64,000 bases of DNA from Gymnopilus junonius (GCA_015501075.1 JADNYJ010000032.1:124001-188000); one strand, 5' to 3'. Counted from the stretch's first letter, positions 1 through 15,360 are shown. The notes: generated by a model from the sequence alone, not told the origin. Program-made: numbers and translations.

Positions 1-1292
1 AACCACGAAGAGTGTCACATCCTTGAGAAACTTGAACTTATGAGTCATGACCAAGTACTGCGACCCCGGTTATTATGTAGTTGTCTAATTTCCTTTGACA
101 AGCTTCATTGCATGACAGGAAAGAATGACATTGATTACATGAAAAGGACAAGCCTTTAGACCAGGCATAATTCTTACCTCATTCTTTGCCACATAGTTGC
201 ATCCTACAATCTGTAAAAGTCTCTACATAGCACATACCAGCCGATGTTCAATGCACTACCTGGTAATAGCACCATGCAGTGCGTAGTCAGCAAGTAGCGT
301 TGTCTGCACATTGTAGGAGGGGAAACGTAATTTGCCTGCTGCTAAAGCCTCACTTGATGATGGCATTGCGTTTTTTGCCTGCAGCACACCAGGAAGTCTA
401 TTAATAGTATGCTATTTTAAATAAGTATGGGAAATCTATATTTATCTCAGCTATGTGACACGACTACTTACATCGATGATGGCTGATGGTGCTCTTTTTC
501 CCTCTCTTCTTCGTCTCTCAAGTAAAGGCCGTTTTCGTTGCTCACCTCTGACTCTCTGAACGTTGATTTAAGCTCTCTCAAATCTACCTTTCGACTACTC
601 TCTTTGATGCTAGATTTAGAGCAAACATCAGAATGGCGACTTCCCCTATTTTTGCACTGGATTTGACGGGTGTCAACCTCCATCGAATCATCACCGCCCT
701 ACGCCTACGCTTGACTCTGAGAGACATATACCGCTCGACAGCGTGTGGAAGCTTGACACCTTCCTGCCACGACTGCATAGATACTTACATGATGCTGCAG
801 CAGCCACGACACTGCCGTCTTCATTTGACAGGATCGGACCAGTCATACCCTCACCTGCCGGAGGCATATATCGCCCAGAGCATCGCGCCGACATACGTTG
901 GCCAAAATTAAAGCTGTACTATTCTAGTCTCATTTTTCTCTTTTCTCCAGCTGTGTCTGTACTATGGGTGAGGCTCGGCCATTCTGGTGTTGCTGCATGA
1001 GTTGCACTTTGGGCACTCTCATCACAGTACTGCACATAATTAGTGATCTTCAAAGAGCATCATTGTGATTGCGAGCACTGATATTCTATTTATAAAAGGT
1101 TGGAACATTAAAAATAATTGGGAATGGGGCCCTGATTGGGTCCTGAAATTCATCGCAGCGAATTAACCCATGACATTGGACGCGATGGATGCTTGGACAT
1201 CTTTAGAATAGGATCCTGCACTGCGTTTTGGTTTGACGTCTCTCAAAGTGTGTTACCCCTAGCAACTGGGCGCCCAGGCTCCCGGCTTTCCC
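1..1292. other. Intergenic, no gene supported
   Basis: No reading frame here shows recognisable protein features. A 92-codon frame on the plus strand at 633-911 starts with ATG, but it overlaps other open frames and has no recognisable motif, so I do not call it. The last 250 bases are probably the promoter of the secreted-protein gene that follows. Confidence 0.5.
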
Positions 1293-1300
1293 TATAAAAA
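1293..1300 (+). promoter_or_regulatory. TATA box of the secreted-protein gene
   Basis: TATAAAAA is followed about 30 bases later by a pyrimidine-rich stretch (TTTTTCCTTGCC and onward), the usual setting of a transcription start in basidiomycetes. The start codon lies at 1529, which implies a leader of about 200 bases. A second TATA-like string (TTTATAAAAGG) lies near 1090 and is too far upstream to be preferred. This is inferred from motif and spacing only. Confidence 0.5.
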
Positions 1301-1528
1301 TCATCGGACGCGGACGGTTTTTCCTTGCCTCATTCTTTCTCTCTTCTTTCGTTCTATTCGCCCTTTGTCCTTTTTGGCCGGGAGCCTAATTCATTCTTTT
1401 CGTCTTTCGATTTCAACTTCTACTCCAACCTAAAGCAGGTATGCATTCGGGTTTATTTGGACTGTTGGTCCCTGGTTAACATAGTCGGATTAGTTTTTTG
1501 TTTGCCAATTAACGCCCTTTCTTTCAAA

Positions 1529-2249
1529 ATGTTCTCCAAGCTTTTCAAGATCGCCACCATCGCTGTTGTCGTTGCCGGTGTTGCTGCCACCCCCGTCCCT
1601 GTCCCCGTTAACCAGGACCTAGGTCAGTCTCCGAATGCTCAGCATTTGTACTTTCTCTTATTTTCTATGCACAGCTGTCCGCGGTGTTTCCTTCAATAAC
1701 TACGGGGGTTTCTCTTCCCTCTCTGGCTTCGATAACTTCTACGGCTCCGATAACTTCGTCGGCCATTTCTCCAGTGAGACCGTGGTCAAGCACGAGTCTG
1801 AAGTCGTCTGCCACAGCGAGTCCGTTGAAATCATTCAACAACGCCTTCTCGTCCTCCAGGAGATGGCCAAGAGGTTAGACTTCTTTTAGACACTCATTTA
1901 AATATTTCATTAACTTTCAAACCTTTTCAGGATCATAACTGAGCAAATTTGCCAAGTTGAGACCCAAACCATCGTCTTCGAGCAGTTCCATGCCAGCCTT
2001 GGCTCCTTCAGCGACGATCTCCGCCGCACCTCTGGCCACAGCGTCGGCTTTGACACTGGCATTGCTAGCCACTTCAGCTCCATCATCTCCCGCAGCGGCT
2101 CCCTGTCCACCAACAGCTTCGGCTTCTCTGGCAGTGACCTCGGCAAGCAATACATTGTTCCTTCCGGCTCCAACTGGAACCCCTCGACCTCCCCTGCTTC
2201 CGTTGGTGCTGCTTACAGCGCTGCTCAAGCTGCTATAAGCTCTTCCTAA
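1529..2249 (+). CDS. Small secreted protein, function unknown
   Basis: Three exons (1529-1622, 1675-1873, 1931-2249) are joined by two GT..AG introns and give a protein of about 200 residues. The first 21 residues form a clear signal peptide: basic MFSKLFK start, hydrophobic IATIAVVVAGVAA core, likely cut before TPVPVP. The mature part has few cysteines (one in VVCHSES, one in EQICQVE), a helical Glu/Gln-rich middle and a Ser/Gly-rich tail ending SAAQAAISSS. Codons strongly favour C in the third position in the first exon, as in highly expressed fungal genes. I recognise no family; it does not have the eight-cysteine pattern of hydrophobins. A secreted or cell-surface structural role is inference. 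Confidence 0.8.
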
Positions 2250-2839
2250 ATAAACTTCGAGTTGGGCGCCTCGAGCGGCAAGCGACTCTGTTCTTTTTCT
2301 TTTCGGGCTTGTCATAAGTAGGCATTTTGTTACGATCTTCTGGACAATTTTTTTTTGGCCGAGCACCTTATACCGTACCGCTCTTTAGGTCAGTTGTTAT
2401 TAGAAGACATTAGACTTCCTTTCTTAAAATCGATTTCATTGAATGAGGTTCACATACGTGCGACGTTAGTCATCGACGACACGTGAAATATCTTTTCTTT
2501 CGCTTGGACGCAGAGCACTGAATCAGAAAATAATGATGTACTCGAGTATGTAGCAAAGGAAAACATGCGGCCTATCAAGCTCTGTATACACTACTCATAC
2601 ACAGTTGAAGGCAATTAAGAAGATAGTGGAAGAAAAAATAAAGAATGTACATCCAAGGGGAAAGAAAATATAGAAGAAATGAGGGTCAACCAAGCCACGA
2701 GTGCTACGTATATCGTAAGTGAAGAGGGGAAATAGTAGCATCATGTACATAAAACATGAAAAGAATCATAAAATCTTTGAAAACAGAGCACAACTCTGAA
2801 CGCAAACTAACCAACAGTCACATGGCGCAATAGATAAAA
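2250..2839. other. Convergent 3' region
   Basis: About 590 bases lie between the stop codons of the secreted-protein gene (plus) and the HECT ligase (minus). The stretch is A/T- and purine-rich, as expected for 3' untranslated regions. No gene or clear repeat is seen. Confidence 0.5.
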
Positions 2840-5759
<2,920 letters not shown>

Positions 5760-6535
5760 CGTGGCTGGGGATGCTCGTTAATGTCCTGGTGGCGATCGAC
5801 GCTGCGCAAAGGCTGAGGGAATTGGGAGGACAAGGCTGTAGGGAAGAGCACTTAAGGAGAACGAGCGTAGTTGACAGAAACCTCGAGCTTGGTGACAAAA
5901 GTCCGTGCATCCACGTGCTTCGGCCGCCAGTTGCACAGCCGCTCCTTCCTTGTCCCTCAAGGTCGGCATTGCCTCCTTTAAATTATATCATATCCATCTC
6001 TACCTCAGTAATTCCTGAACATTACATAGCTTCAGCTGTTACCCTTTTTTGTGGTTTTACGACCATCTTTCGAACTAGGAGTTTAGCTCAACTACACCCA
6101 TTGGAAGTGGCGCCGCTACGGGTCGTACACGTACTCAGTGCTCTGTTACTGCTTCGCCGACTCAATTTCCTGCTTACATCTTCTCTGCCCCTGAAATTTG
6201 GTGCAATAGTTTCTTCAATGCGAACAAACTGCTTATCCATCCGCTGTCCTCAATCTTGGTCGGGCCTGCCTTGCCTAACGAGGTTTCCTGGTTTGCGAGA
6301 AAACATAACCTCCTATGATGTTTTTGCGTGCAGTTTGGGCCATAGTGAAATTATGTCAAGGTCATACTTGCAAGCTTCCTGCCGGAGCGCTATCTCTGAC
6401 ATGCGCTGTCGTTCCTTCGTTTATTTTAGTGCGAGTTGACACCGTAAGTAGTTGTTCGCACCGAAATACACATAACAATGTACATAGACAACGAAAACGA
6501 GCATAGGAAAAAAGGGACCAAAGAACAATAAACCG
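5760..6535. other. Intergenic between HECT ligase and RPF2
   Basis: This contains the promoter of the HECT ligase gene and the 3' end of RPF2, both on the minus strand. A long open frame on the plus strand (5771-6439) has no recognisable motif and is treated as chance. Confidence 0.45.
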
Positions 6536-7728
6536 TTACTCTTCTGAGTCTGGTCGTCTCTTTTTCCGTGGTCTTTCCCCATTTTCCGGCTCCGCAGCAT
6601 CCGCATCGTCGAAGCGAGACTTCAAACCCTTCATCTTCCGCGTCTGCAGTTTCCCCAAATCTTGTTTCGCAACATGGACCCTGCCTCTCAAGTCGCCCAT
6701 CTCGTCGACCTCCAGGTTTTTCTTCTTCTTTCCAAGTCCCTTCTCCACGTCCGTCTTCTTCAGTTTTGGCCGCTTCATCGCCTCTTTCAGCATCTCCGCG
6801 TCGGCGGGTTGATGACGACGGAGGACGAAATCAAGAGAAGGGCCCATAGGAGTCAGCTCTACTCTGGGTATCCGAGTTCCAGAAGATAGTAACTTGATGG
6901 TGTACGTCCGAATATGTACTTTTGGAAGGTTGGAGGTATCGTCGGAGGCAGTTGTTCCCGAAGTTGCGGAGTTGAGAGCGGCGGGTGTAGGAGCGCAAGA
7001 TACACTAATGACGTGCTCGAGGCCGGGAAGACATATCGACTCGATCTCTTCGCCATTGAAGAAATCTATGAGCATGGATTTTAATTGTACGAAACGAGGA
7101 TGGGTATCAAATAGTTCTGAGGCGAAATGCATTAATGGTTTGTGGCCTGGTGTAGATTTGGGTGTCTGTAAAGATACCACAAGGATAAATCCCAGCAGCA
7201 GGTAAGTAAGGACCTGAGGAGACATACCTTGTAGTCAGCCATCCCCTTCCAACTTTCTACACCGACTTCAGTCATATCCAAAACTCTTCCATCAAACATG
7301 CGGACGAAGGTTAGCCCATGAGGCCGCTTTTTCGTCGTCTGACCAAAAATAAACATAGAGGCATCGTTCTTAGAAGACCAAAACTCGAGAGACTGGATTG
7401 AAGTAGAGGCCGCATCGAAAGGATGAATCGGATTTTTCTTATTAAACGTAATTGCATCAGGACGCTTTAGGGCCATCTATAACAGAGGGATATCAGTGCC
7501 GTGTGTATTCCCATGACCTGAATAACTGACCAACTCCTTCATGACATTGTTGAGAACCTCTCCCGTATGAGTCCCCTTCACAAAAATAGCGGTTCGAGGA
7601 TCTTCAATTTCTGTTGGTTGCCGGGCATCGAGAGCTCGTTTTGAGCGGGCATTTTTAGGTTTTCTGGGTATTCTATCAGCCTACGAGTAAAAGGTAAGTC
7701 GAAGATGAACTCACATTGTCCGAAGCAT
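6536..7728 (-). CDS. RPF2: Ribosome production factor 2, Brix-domain protein
   Basis: Rpf2 works with Rrs1 to load 5S rRNA, uL18 and uL5 onto pre-60S particles in the nucleolus. The start MLRTI at 7728 is a 14-base first exon. A 42-base intron leads to PRKPKNARSKRALDARQP, the typical Rpf2 N-terminus. The Brix domain follows (FVKGTHTGEVLNNVMKEL, then MALKRPDAITFNKKNPIHPF, then RMFDGRVLDMTEVGVE) and ends in the signature SSGTRIPRVELTPMGPSLDF. The C-terminus is a lysine/arginine-rich tail (ERPRKKRRPDSEE), as in the family. Four exons join without any frame problem. The gene is head-to-head with the DUF202 gene, 349 bases apart. Identification is by motif and I am confident. Confidence 0.93.
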
Positions 7729-8077
7729 GGTTGCAATGGGAAGGGTATCAAAGAGTACTTACAAGTTAAAAAAAAGAAATCTGCAGGGGGGTCTACAACA
7801 TTTGAACCAGACAAATGCAAACACCAATCAATGACATCAATTTTCAGTTTCAAAGTATGATAACCGACTAAGTTCTCGACCTCGTTATTGACCCTTGCAG
7901 CATGTGTAAGGAAGATGTAAATTTTCGTGAGGTTTTCTTTCCTTATCATAATCTTGCACCCCTTTTAATAGCTCCTTTACCCCAGCGTATAAGTTCTTAT
8001 CACAAGGCGGACCCATCTGAAATTTAAGAGCTCCTCCTTACCCGTTACTTCTGCGCACAATACCAAGCTTGCCAACG
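7729..8077. promoter_or_regulatory. Shared divergent promoter, RPF2 / DUF202 gene
   Basis: The start codons of RPF2 (minus) and the DUF202 gene (plus) are only 349 bases apart, so both promoters must lie here. I see no strong TATA box. Sharing of regulatory elements is inference from spacing. Confidence 0.55.
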
Positions 8078-9087
8078 ATGAGCAGCCTTCTTCGTAGCGT
8101 CTTCTCCGGGAGTCTTCGACCAGAGTCAGATGCTCTCCCTGAGTTCCAAGCTGACGAAAGAGGGGAGCGAAGCACTTCACAGGTTAATGAAACCCCTTTT
8201 CCTAGTCCTGTTGATTCACATTCACCTATGCATTCGTCTTCACGTCTGAGTCTCTCTACACCCAATGCGCGGCGTCAGCAAGGCGAACACGGTGTTACCG
8301 GAATGAACCCCCCTTTAATGTCGCCTTCAGGTTCAAGGCCAGAAATCGAGTTCGCGGAGGATGTAATGACCGATGTGTCGAACGCTCTAGAGAAGGCTGC
8401 CCTAAAGGAAGCTCAGAAGCGGGAATCCCAATCTGAACCTGAACCCTTGCATAATGGAGTCGCTCTGCCGGGGATAAAACTCCCCTAGCTACCAATGGTG
8501 CTTCGTCATCTCTAGTCCCTCTTCTCCTGCCTCTTCACAGAAACGAACAAGGCGCGGCAAAAGATCAAAGCATTTTCCAGGAATTCACTTCAAAGTCCCT
8601 CGACTGCCTAGCCGGCTGGAAAGACTCAATCCCTCCCTCGTCTTAGAGAATTCAGGGAGTGTTGCACGAGACCACCTTGCATCCGAGCGCACTTTCCTAG
8701 CGTATGTGCGCACTAGTCTCGCTCTAGCGAGCATGGGCGTCGCTATCGTACAATTGTTCACCATCGCAGACTTGGCTTCGGCAGGAAGCGACACGAAACC
8801 ACCCGCGGCGAGCAAAAAAGTGCAAAGATTTGCACGTCCGCTCGGAGTCACGACGGTAATACTTGGATTAGTAGTTCTGTTCATAGGCAAGTCAGACTTG
8901 CATCTTGCAGGAAGATCCTAACGCAATTGTTACTATAGCCGTCTTTAGGTATTTTATCATTCAGCGTGCTTTACCTGACAAGATGTTCCCTGTCGCACGC
9001 TTTTCTATCGCCTTCTTGTCTTTTGCCCTCGGGGCTGTTGTAGTTGTTATCTTTGCTGCCTTGTTGAGTGGTGGTTCAAGCAGTTAA
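8078..9087 (+). CDS. DUF202-domain membrane protein (frame broken)
   Basis: The C-terminal 150 residues match the DUF202 pattern: DHLASERTFLAYVRTSLAL opens the first membrane helix, RPLGVTTVILGLVVLFIG forms the second, and VARFSIAFLSFALGAVVVVI the third. DUF202 proteins are small three-helix membrane proteins of unknown function; the domain is also found at the end of the vacuolar VTC polyphosphate polymerase subunits. Here it follows a long Ser/Pro-rich soluble N-terminus (MSSLLRSVFSGSLRPESDAL onward). The frame breaks twice, near 8470-8473 (GGGG before ATAAAA) and near 8512-8514; one extra base at each restores a continuous protein. An intron at 8887-8938 uses a GC donor. The stop is at 9085-9087. 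Confidence 0.8.
8887..8938 (+). other. Non-canonical GC-AG intron
   Basis: The only splice that joins VVLFI to VFRYFIIQRAL in frame uses AG|GCAAGT as donor and CTATAG as acceptor, giving a 52-base intron with a CTAAC branch site. GC-AG introns are a known minor class and need a strong donor context, which this site has. Confidence 0.75.
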
Positions 9088-9491
9088 TATCAGTAAGGTC
9101 GTTGTATCGTCTCGTAGTGAACTTGGCACCAAATAGAGCATTATTCCCTTTCAAACTGGACTCAGGACTCGACAGCATGCCTTCCACTCCTGGACTATAT
9201 AAAACGATGCGAACAAAAATAGGCTGCCCAGTTCTTCATTCAAGCATTCATCTCTCCTCAGACAGACTGATTGCTCTACACCACGAAGTGCGACAGTACG
9301 TTGCAGCTAAGTGGCCTCACTGTTCACTAAGCATTAAGAAATACAATATATCCCATTTCATCAGAACGTGTTCGTCATCGCTGGCATAGCATACTGGTAG
9401 GCATAGTCATCTTGAAAAAGCAAGGAAAGGGTTGCATATGCGGCGAGCCGATGTAATACGGAATGGAACTAACGGATATCGGATAAAGAAC
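9088..9491. other. Convergent intergenic spacer
   Basis: About 400 bases lie between the stop of the DUF202 gene and the stop of the uL22 gene. Open frames here have no features. No repeat is seen. Confidence 0.45.
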
Positions 9492-10351
9492 TTAAGCACG
9501 AGCAGCTTCAATCCGTCTCCTGGCCACCTGTCGTCGGTTGAGGCCGGTAAGGGCAAGAGAAGCAGGGGCGTCGGTGGCCTTCTCAACCTCAGTCTCGCTC
9601 GCGCTGAGGATGATCTCGACGTGGCAGGGGTGGCCTTGGTAAGGATTGATACGACCGTGAGCACGGTATGTGCGGCGGCGGGTTTTCTTGAATTTATAGA
9701 TGAGCACGTTAAATTACTTACGGAAACAATCAGTCACATACGGGAGCCTGCTCAACGACAATGTTTTTGATGGTGAGGTCCTCAACGTCAATGTTCTTGG
9801 CATCAGCGTTGGCCTCAGCATTCTTCAGTAAACGGGTGATGAAAGCCACAGATTTCTCGGGCCAACGACCTGGAAAAGAAAGGAAGAAGTAAGGGAGACA
9901 ATCTAAATCCATGATACATTTCAAAACGCACCTTGAGTGGTTTTAAACTCCTTAGCCTGGCTCGCCCTTCCAACACCACCAGCGAATCGTCGGAAAGGAA
10001 CCACCCGCTTGTGTTCCTTGACAGCCGCAAGGTAGGCATACGCCTTAGTCAGTTTCAATCCTGCACCAAAATATTCAATTCCAGATTCCCAGAGAAATAA
10101 CTCCAGATCGCACCTGACAAAGCAGCGGCAACCTCACGCATGTTCTTGAAGTGGGTGCGGAGGTACTCGCCGCGTGCGCGGGAGGCTACGAATTAGATAG
10201 TCGTCAACGCATTGATCGTGGTCGACGGTGTAGCCAAAACTCACTTTTTTCAGGGTTGGTTGCGAGAGCGGCGGAGGCGTAACGAACTGATCATAGTGAC
10301 ATTGTCTCAGCTCATCGTGGAATACGGTGAGGACGGTCAGCACTTACCCAT
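9492..10351 (-). CDS. RPL17: 60S ribosomal protein uL22 (L17)
   Basis: This is a structural protein of the large ribosomal subunit lining the exit tunnel. The first exon is just ATGG (10348-10351), joined by a GTAAGT intron to [14 protein letters not shown]. The following exons read [76 protein letters not shown] and [16 protein letters not shown]. The stop TAA is at 9492-9494, after RRRIEAARA. The length of about 185 residues fits the family. The small exons and short introns are usual for basidiomycete ribosomal genes. No frame problems were seen. Confidence 0.95.
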
Positions 10352-10720
10352 CTTGTAGTCTTGAAGTTGTCGAGCCCACTTTCGGCTGACACTTCAACTG
10401 ACCTGTCCGCTGACACTGTGGCTGAAACCTTATTTTTGCAGTTGACGGCAAGCTCCGAGCCGTACATGAACTCAGATCCTGCCGAACATTCCGCCATCAC
10501 ATGACCATTTCTTTCTGCTCTGCTCTGAGTCTGAGAGTCTCTCTGCCACTCATTCAATTGCCGTCCAATAAGCAATTCCTCTAGTCTTCTGGGACATCCA
10601 TACATCTCCGTTTTATCCAGTGTGTCTGTCAGGACTCGGAGGATACTTTCCGAGCGCCCCTGTGTCAACTATCGACCACTTTTGAATCTCGAAGCACCAT
10701 CCTAATCTCAATCAATTCTA
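10352..10720. promoter_or_regulatory. Divergent promoter, uL22 / unrecognised gene
   Basis: The 369 bases between the uL22 start (minus) and the ATG at 10721 (plus) must carry the ribosomal-protein promoter and probably that of the neighbour. No motif was recognised with confidence. Confidence 0.45.
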
Positions 10721-11762
10721 ATGGCATCTGATTTGTCCTCCTTCATCGCGATTGTCCAGGAGATTGTCAAACAGATACCTGGATTTCGAAAGTCTTTATC
10801 TACGGCTAATCAGCACCGTTTTTCCACTGCTCTATCTCTGGTTGGGTATTGCATACGGTGGGTAGCGATTGCAAAATAAGAACGCCGTTTCCGGAATTCA
10901 TTGTAGGCTGTTGTTGTTCCTGTAGAACCGGATATCTGGTTGACTTGCTCTCACCAAGCAATCCCATTGATCTCTTCTCTAGCTTGCTTCACTCTCTCCG
11001 TTCCGTGAGCACCTTATTATCGTACGCACGAATGCATGATTCATTATGTGATACTAGAATCCTACCACCCAAGGCTTCTTCGCTCATGTGGTGCACCTCT
11101 ATGAACCTGTTTCGGATCAGACTTTTTTTGTGAACATGATGCTTCTGGCACCTCTTATTCAGTCGCATGTCGCTGATACGGCAGAGTGCGCTCAAAAAAG
11201 TAGTCTGATTATAGACCACCTTGACCATACATTTATCCGTTTTCAAACGCCTTTCGAGATAGTGTGTCTTGCGCCATTTTCCAGCTTCTGGAGCTAATGC
11301 GCTTCTCTTTTGTAGCTCGACAGTACCCCTGTCCAAGTTCTTCGGGTTCTTACCTCGCTGCTTTCTCTCGTTGCACTTCCGAACTGCCCTTTGTCCTTCT
11401 CCCTGCCGGACGACATTACTATCGAAAGTGCCGTACCCTTGGCTGCTATTCTGCTTGACTATCCGGTAGCTTATGTCCCTACATCTACTGAGAACAACAT
11501 TCTTTCCAACGTGCCTCTGAACTTCTACGAGTGTTTGCTTATAGTTGGAGGCAACATTGAGAATCAAAGGCACGAAATAACGATCATGAAATTCTCTTGT
11601 CCAGCAGAATTAACCAACGGTCAAGGCCGCAATCTTGATCCTGACAGGACAGTTAAGCTGTTGCAGAACATCTTCTCAGCCCGACTAGAACAAATTGGAG
11701 AAACGAGTCTGGGAATCGCAGTACAACTCAGTACGCAAACTGTTGGGCATGTCGTCATTTAG
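10721..11762 (+). CDS. Multi-exon protein of unknown function
   Basis: A likely first exon at 10721-10840 (MASDLSSFIAIVQEIVKQIP) is followed by a second around 10907-11004 (VEPDIWLTCSHQAIPLISSL) ending at a GTGAGC donor. A long final exon runs from about 11313 to the TAG at 11760-11762 and contains LPDDITIESAVPLAAILLDY, PVAYVPTSTENNILSNVPLN and FYECLLIVGGNIENQRHEIT. The middle, 11005-11312, is not resolved: a frame reading FFVNMMLLAPLIQSHVADTA might be an exon or intron. A GTACGC donor near 11731 could also extend the gene through KPLEVKWKPFTPGTEPKFEQ to a stop at 11917. The final exon looks faintly like the UPF0739/DUF4504 family, but this is a weak impression and not a call. Confidence 0.5.
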
Positions 11763-14700
11763 TTATACGCAGCGGGTACATTACACTAACACAAGTGCGT
11801 ACTCTTCCATTTTTCGTGCTGTTGAAGCCACTAGAGGTGAAATGGAAACCATTTACGCCTGGAACGGAGCCGAAGTTTGAACAAGCGACTTGTCTCGTGC
11901 ACTGTTTTGTCGTCTGACTGCTGCAGTCTTGTCTCCTTTACTCGCTTCCTTGCTGGGAAGTTTCTGTAACTCCAAAGTTTCTAATGCAGTGCAGTTGACC
12001 ACAATTTGTCAGGCATGCCCAATTTCCAGAAACCTTTTTGTTCTTCAAGTTCCCAGCCCCCAATATCTATGGAGCTATCTCCTAACCCTATCCTCTTATG
12101 TTAAATATGATTCCGTCCGGCAACGTACTTCTTGGTAAGTAGATCTACATGCTAGCTTTAGGTGAGTATCCCCTTCCAAAACGTATCAATTAAAAAATCA
12201 ATATCTGACGATGACTACTCAAACTTGGACATCATATTTCACCCTGGCTAGGCTTCTACTATCGACACTACAAAGAAAGTGAAAAATTCATCTTAGCCGG
12301 AGACAATATCGACCCACCAACAACTAAGCATCCTGAGTGAAACTCGTCGTTTTTAATGTTTACGTTCAAACGGATTCTGTAGGGTGTGGCGCATGTGTAA
12401 TTACGAACACAGTCAGGGCAACCCACGGCCTGTGGTTTATACGAAAGAGGTGCTGTGCGGTATCCTATCTATTGGACAGGATGCAAGGCTTTGTGATCGA
12501 TATTCAGAGCGCTCGGCCTCGAAAGACGCACTCGTCCCTAGCGCGCTGAGGCTTGGCTTATGTTCGGCTAGATAAGGACGATTAAACCAATGGACGTCCT
12601 CGTCTCGACGAAGCTGCACAGCATAGACACATCTGCTAGAAAAAAGCTCACCTTTCGGTGTTAACGAAGATCCTCACCATAGCGTTAGTTATTAGATAAG
12701 TGTATCTCCCATTTTCTTAAGTCTTTATCTTTCCAAGCTCGGCCGATCTCCCAGCAGAACAAGGCGGAAATTAAGTAGTACTTTTTCTGCAGATTCCTGG
12801 GTCTTCCTAGCCTATTTAAGTGCTGCAAGTCGAAGCGCTTTGCTCCCATTATACAAATGGGATGACAAGACACAACCGCCCACCTTAAAATCCGCTAAAA
12901 TATACTCTAGAATAAGACCAATATCACTCCCACACATTTATCTGCCTGCCTACATCTCCGCCGCTTGGTGATTGTTTCCCAAAGGTTTTCAGGTGATGGT
13001 ACTAGCCATAATACGTCGAACCGTTCTCAGCCTTTTTTTCGTTAATCTCAGGACTTTTTAGCCATCATCCCACTCCGCTAGGACTCGGTGATTAGGTCAT
13101 TCATGAAAGTAAGTCAGCCACGATAAACGTTTATTAAATTACTCCGGATTGTGCAGACAACATCACTGATTGGGCCTCGAGATATCAAGACTTCACGTGT
13201 ATGACCAGAAATCTGGTTGTAAGAGGCTATGTTGCACTGCGTTTTGTGTCAATGTAAGGTTTCCACAGTCTGAATTCAAAGAATTTGCCAATCAGGCTAA
13301 GAGCGAGACAGTGGTGTGAATTTCCTACTCTACTTTAGAGTTATCCATCATAAGTAGTGTCAAATATCCTGCTCTTCAAAGATAATCTTTTTGACCTTGT
13401 GGCGACCTGCATCGGGTGCAAATCCTGCTTATCAATCACTCACAACAGGGCGCTTGGGACCATATGCAGCTGAACATACCCGGATTCTTATACCCAAATA
13501 TTTTGTACGGCCGGGTTTTACGAACCGGAGCTTAGGAGTCAGTGTCAGTTGCTTATCGGTCAAACCATGTTGAACGCTTCCATCTATTAACCCATGGAGA
13601 ATTGGTGCCTCTTCACTTATTTCGGGGTTCGTATGTCGACTCAGCTTACACGCTAAGGTGCTACTTCGAGCGGCCAACCAGATTCTTGTCCCCCGAGCTT
13701 TTTACCAGGGGCTCGAGATGACTTTTCAGCTCCCGACGCGTGAAATCGCTTTCTGATAGGGCGTATTGCTTCTATACTCTCACCAAAACAGAGTTCAGGC
13801 CCACAATGCGTAGAGAAGAGGATACCATTTTTTGAGATGGAAACCTGGAGGAACTAATGGCCGAAGAGTCTAGACTTCAAAATTTATGCCTAACGAATCT
13901 CCACTCGCCACGAGAATCAAGTATTTGGTGTCCTCATTTACAGTCATTCTCTTCGATCAAGGCCTTCAGATATATGGAAATTTTGAAATAATGATTCTCA
14001 TTTTTGAACGATAAAACTTTCGAAGTGCTGAATCCCACTGCTGATCGTCACCCTGTTGTAGAAACAATCGTCGTAAGAAACCTCTCACTGTTATAGTTCG
14101 GCCTGAGTCATCTTATCTCCTGAGGCCTGATCTTTCAACTTTAAACTATTTTTGTCAGTCTATGCCTTCACATACAGCCGAGCAGGGCACTGTCAGCGCC
14201 ATTGATTCATTTTGGGCCTCTTTGTCGCAACCTTCAGAGCGGCATCAGATGTGTGAATGACAAAAGAAGTGGTAAAGCAACTACGTTTTGATGAGTTCAA
14301 AGACCCCGTTTCGCCACAAGCTTGAGGGTCCATAGTTATCGGGCATCTGACAATGACCAATGGACAAAACACGTCGATGGGAGACATCTGAAAATAGGCC
14401 AGCCTCACGGGCAAACGGGCAAACTGTAATTATAGAGGCACCAAGCACTGACCCTTCATTTTGGCATTGGCCACTCCAGAGCCAAGACATTACGTTGGTC
14501 AGGGAGATTCTAGTTTATGATTTCGAGCGGGGTCGTGCGATGAGTAGAAGTGACGACCAAGTAAAGGCATGACACTGCCCTCAAGTCAACATTCTCGTCT
14601 CATGGGGAGTCCAAGAGAAACATTTGCTTGACAGTGAGAGCATTCTTTCCTCAGTCCTCAAAGGCTAGACAAGGCACGGACAGATGCAAATTTTTGAATG

Positions 14701-15360
14701 CAGGGCATCTTTCGGCAAGAAAAGAAGCTGCGCATTCTAGAGTTAGTACCGTACCAACTTTAACAAAGATAGCTTTTGCAGAGGTGCGATTAAAAATGGG
14801 AGGCTCCAACCTCGCACTAAGCACATCGAGCTCAAGAAATTGTTGAAGAGAAATGCACGGGCGAAGACGGCGATCATGATCATAACCCGATGTTCATCCG
14901 TTGACATGGAAGTCCCCTCGGCATACATAAATAGAGCGTCGCATTATAGTAGAGTGGGCATTCCTTATCTTGAGAAACAGAGAATATGACGGTCGGCCGG
15001 GATAATTAAGAGTGTACGATTAACTCGAACCCCGATACCAGTCCTTCGTAATAAGTCAGCCAAGGGGTTCATATCTGAGCAAAGCAGTCGGCTGCATTAT
15101 CGAGGAAGAAACTTCCAGAGTTCCAATTGGACGGACCTCAGAATAGTTCACGGATATCGGCCAACTGACCAGTCCAAAGCACAATGGTGGTAATACTAAT
15201 AACCTCAGATACGAGAACAGAAACACGTACAAGACAGCGAACGCTGCTCAGAACGGTGCACTTGGCATTGAAATGATACAGTCCTTCGTGTTCTGGTAAA
15301 GCAGCCAGCGAGTATATGCCAATAATTCACTCCCAATACCTGGGGTTCTAATAAGAGAGG

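Noticed and set aside
10989..11573. A 194-codon minus-strand frame opposite the gene at 10.7-11.8 kb
   Set aside because: The plus-strand final exon has better protein character and splice signals; the minus frame is a shadow with no motif.
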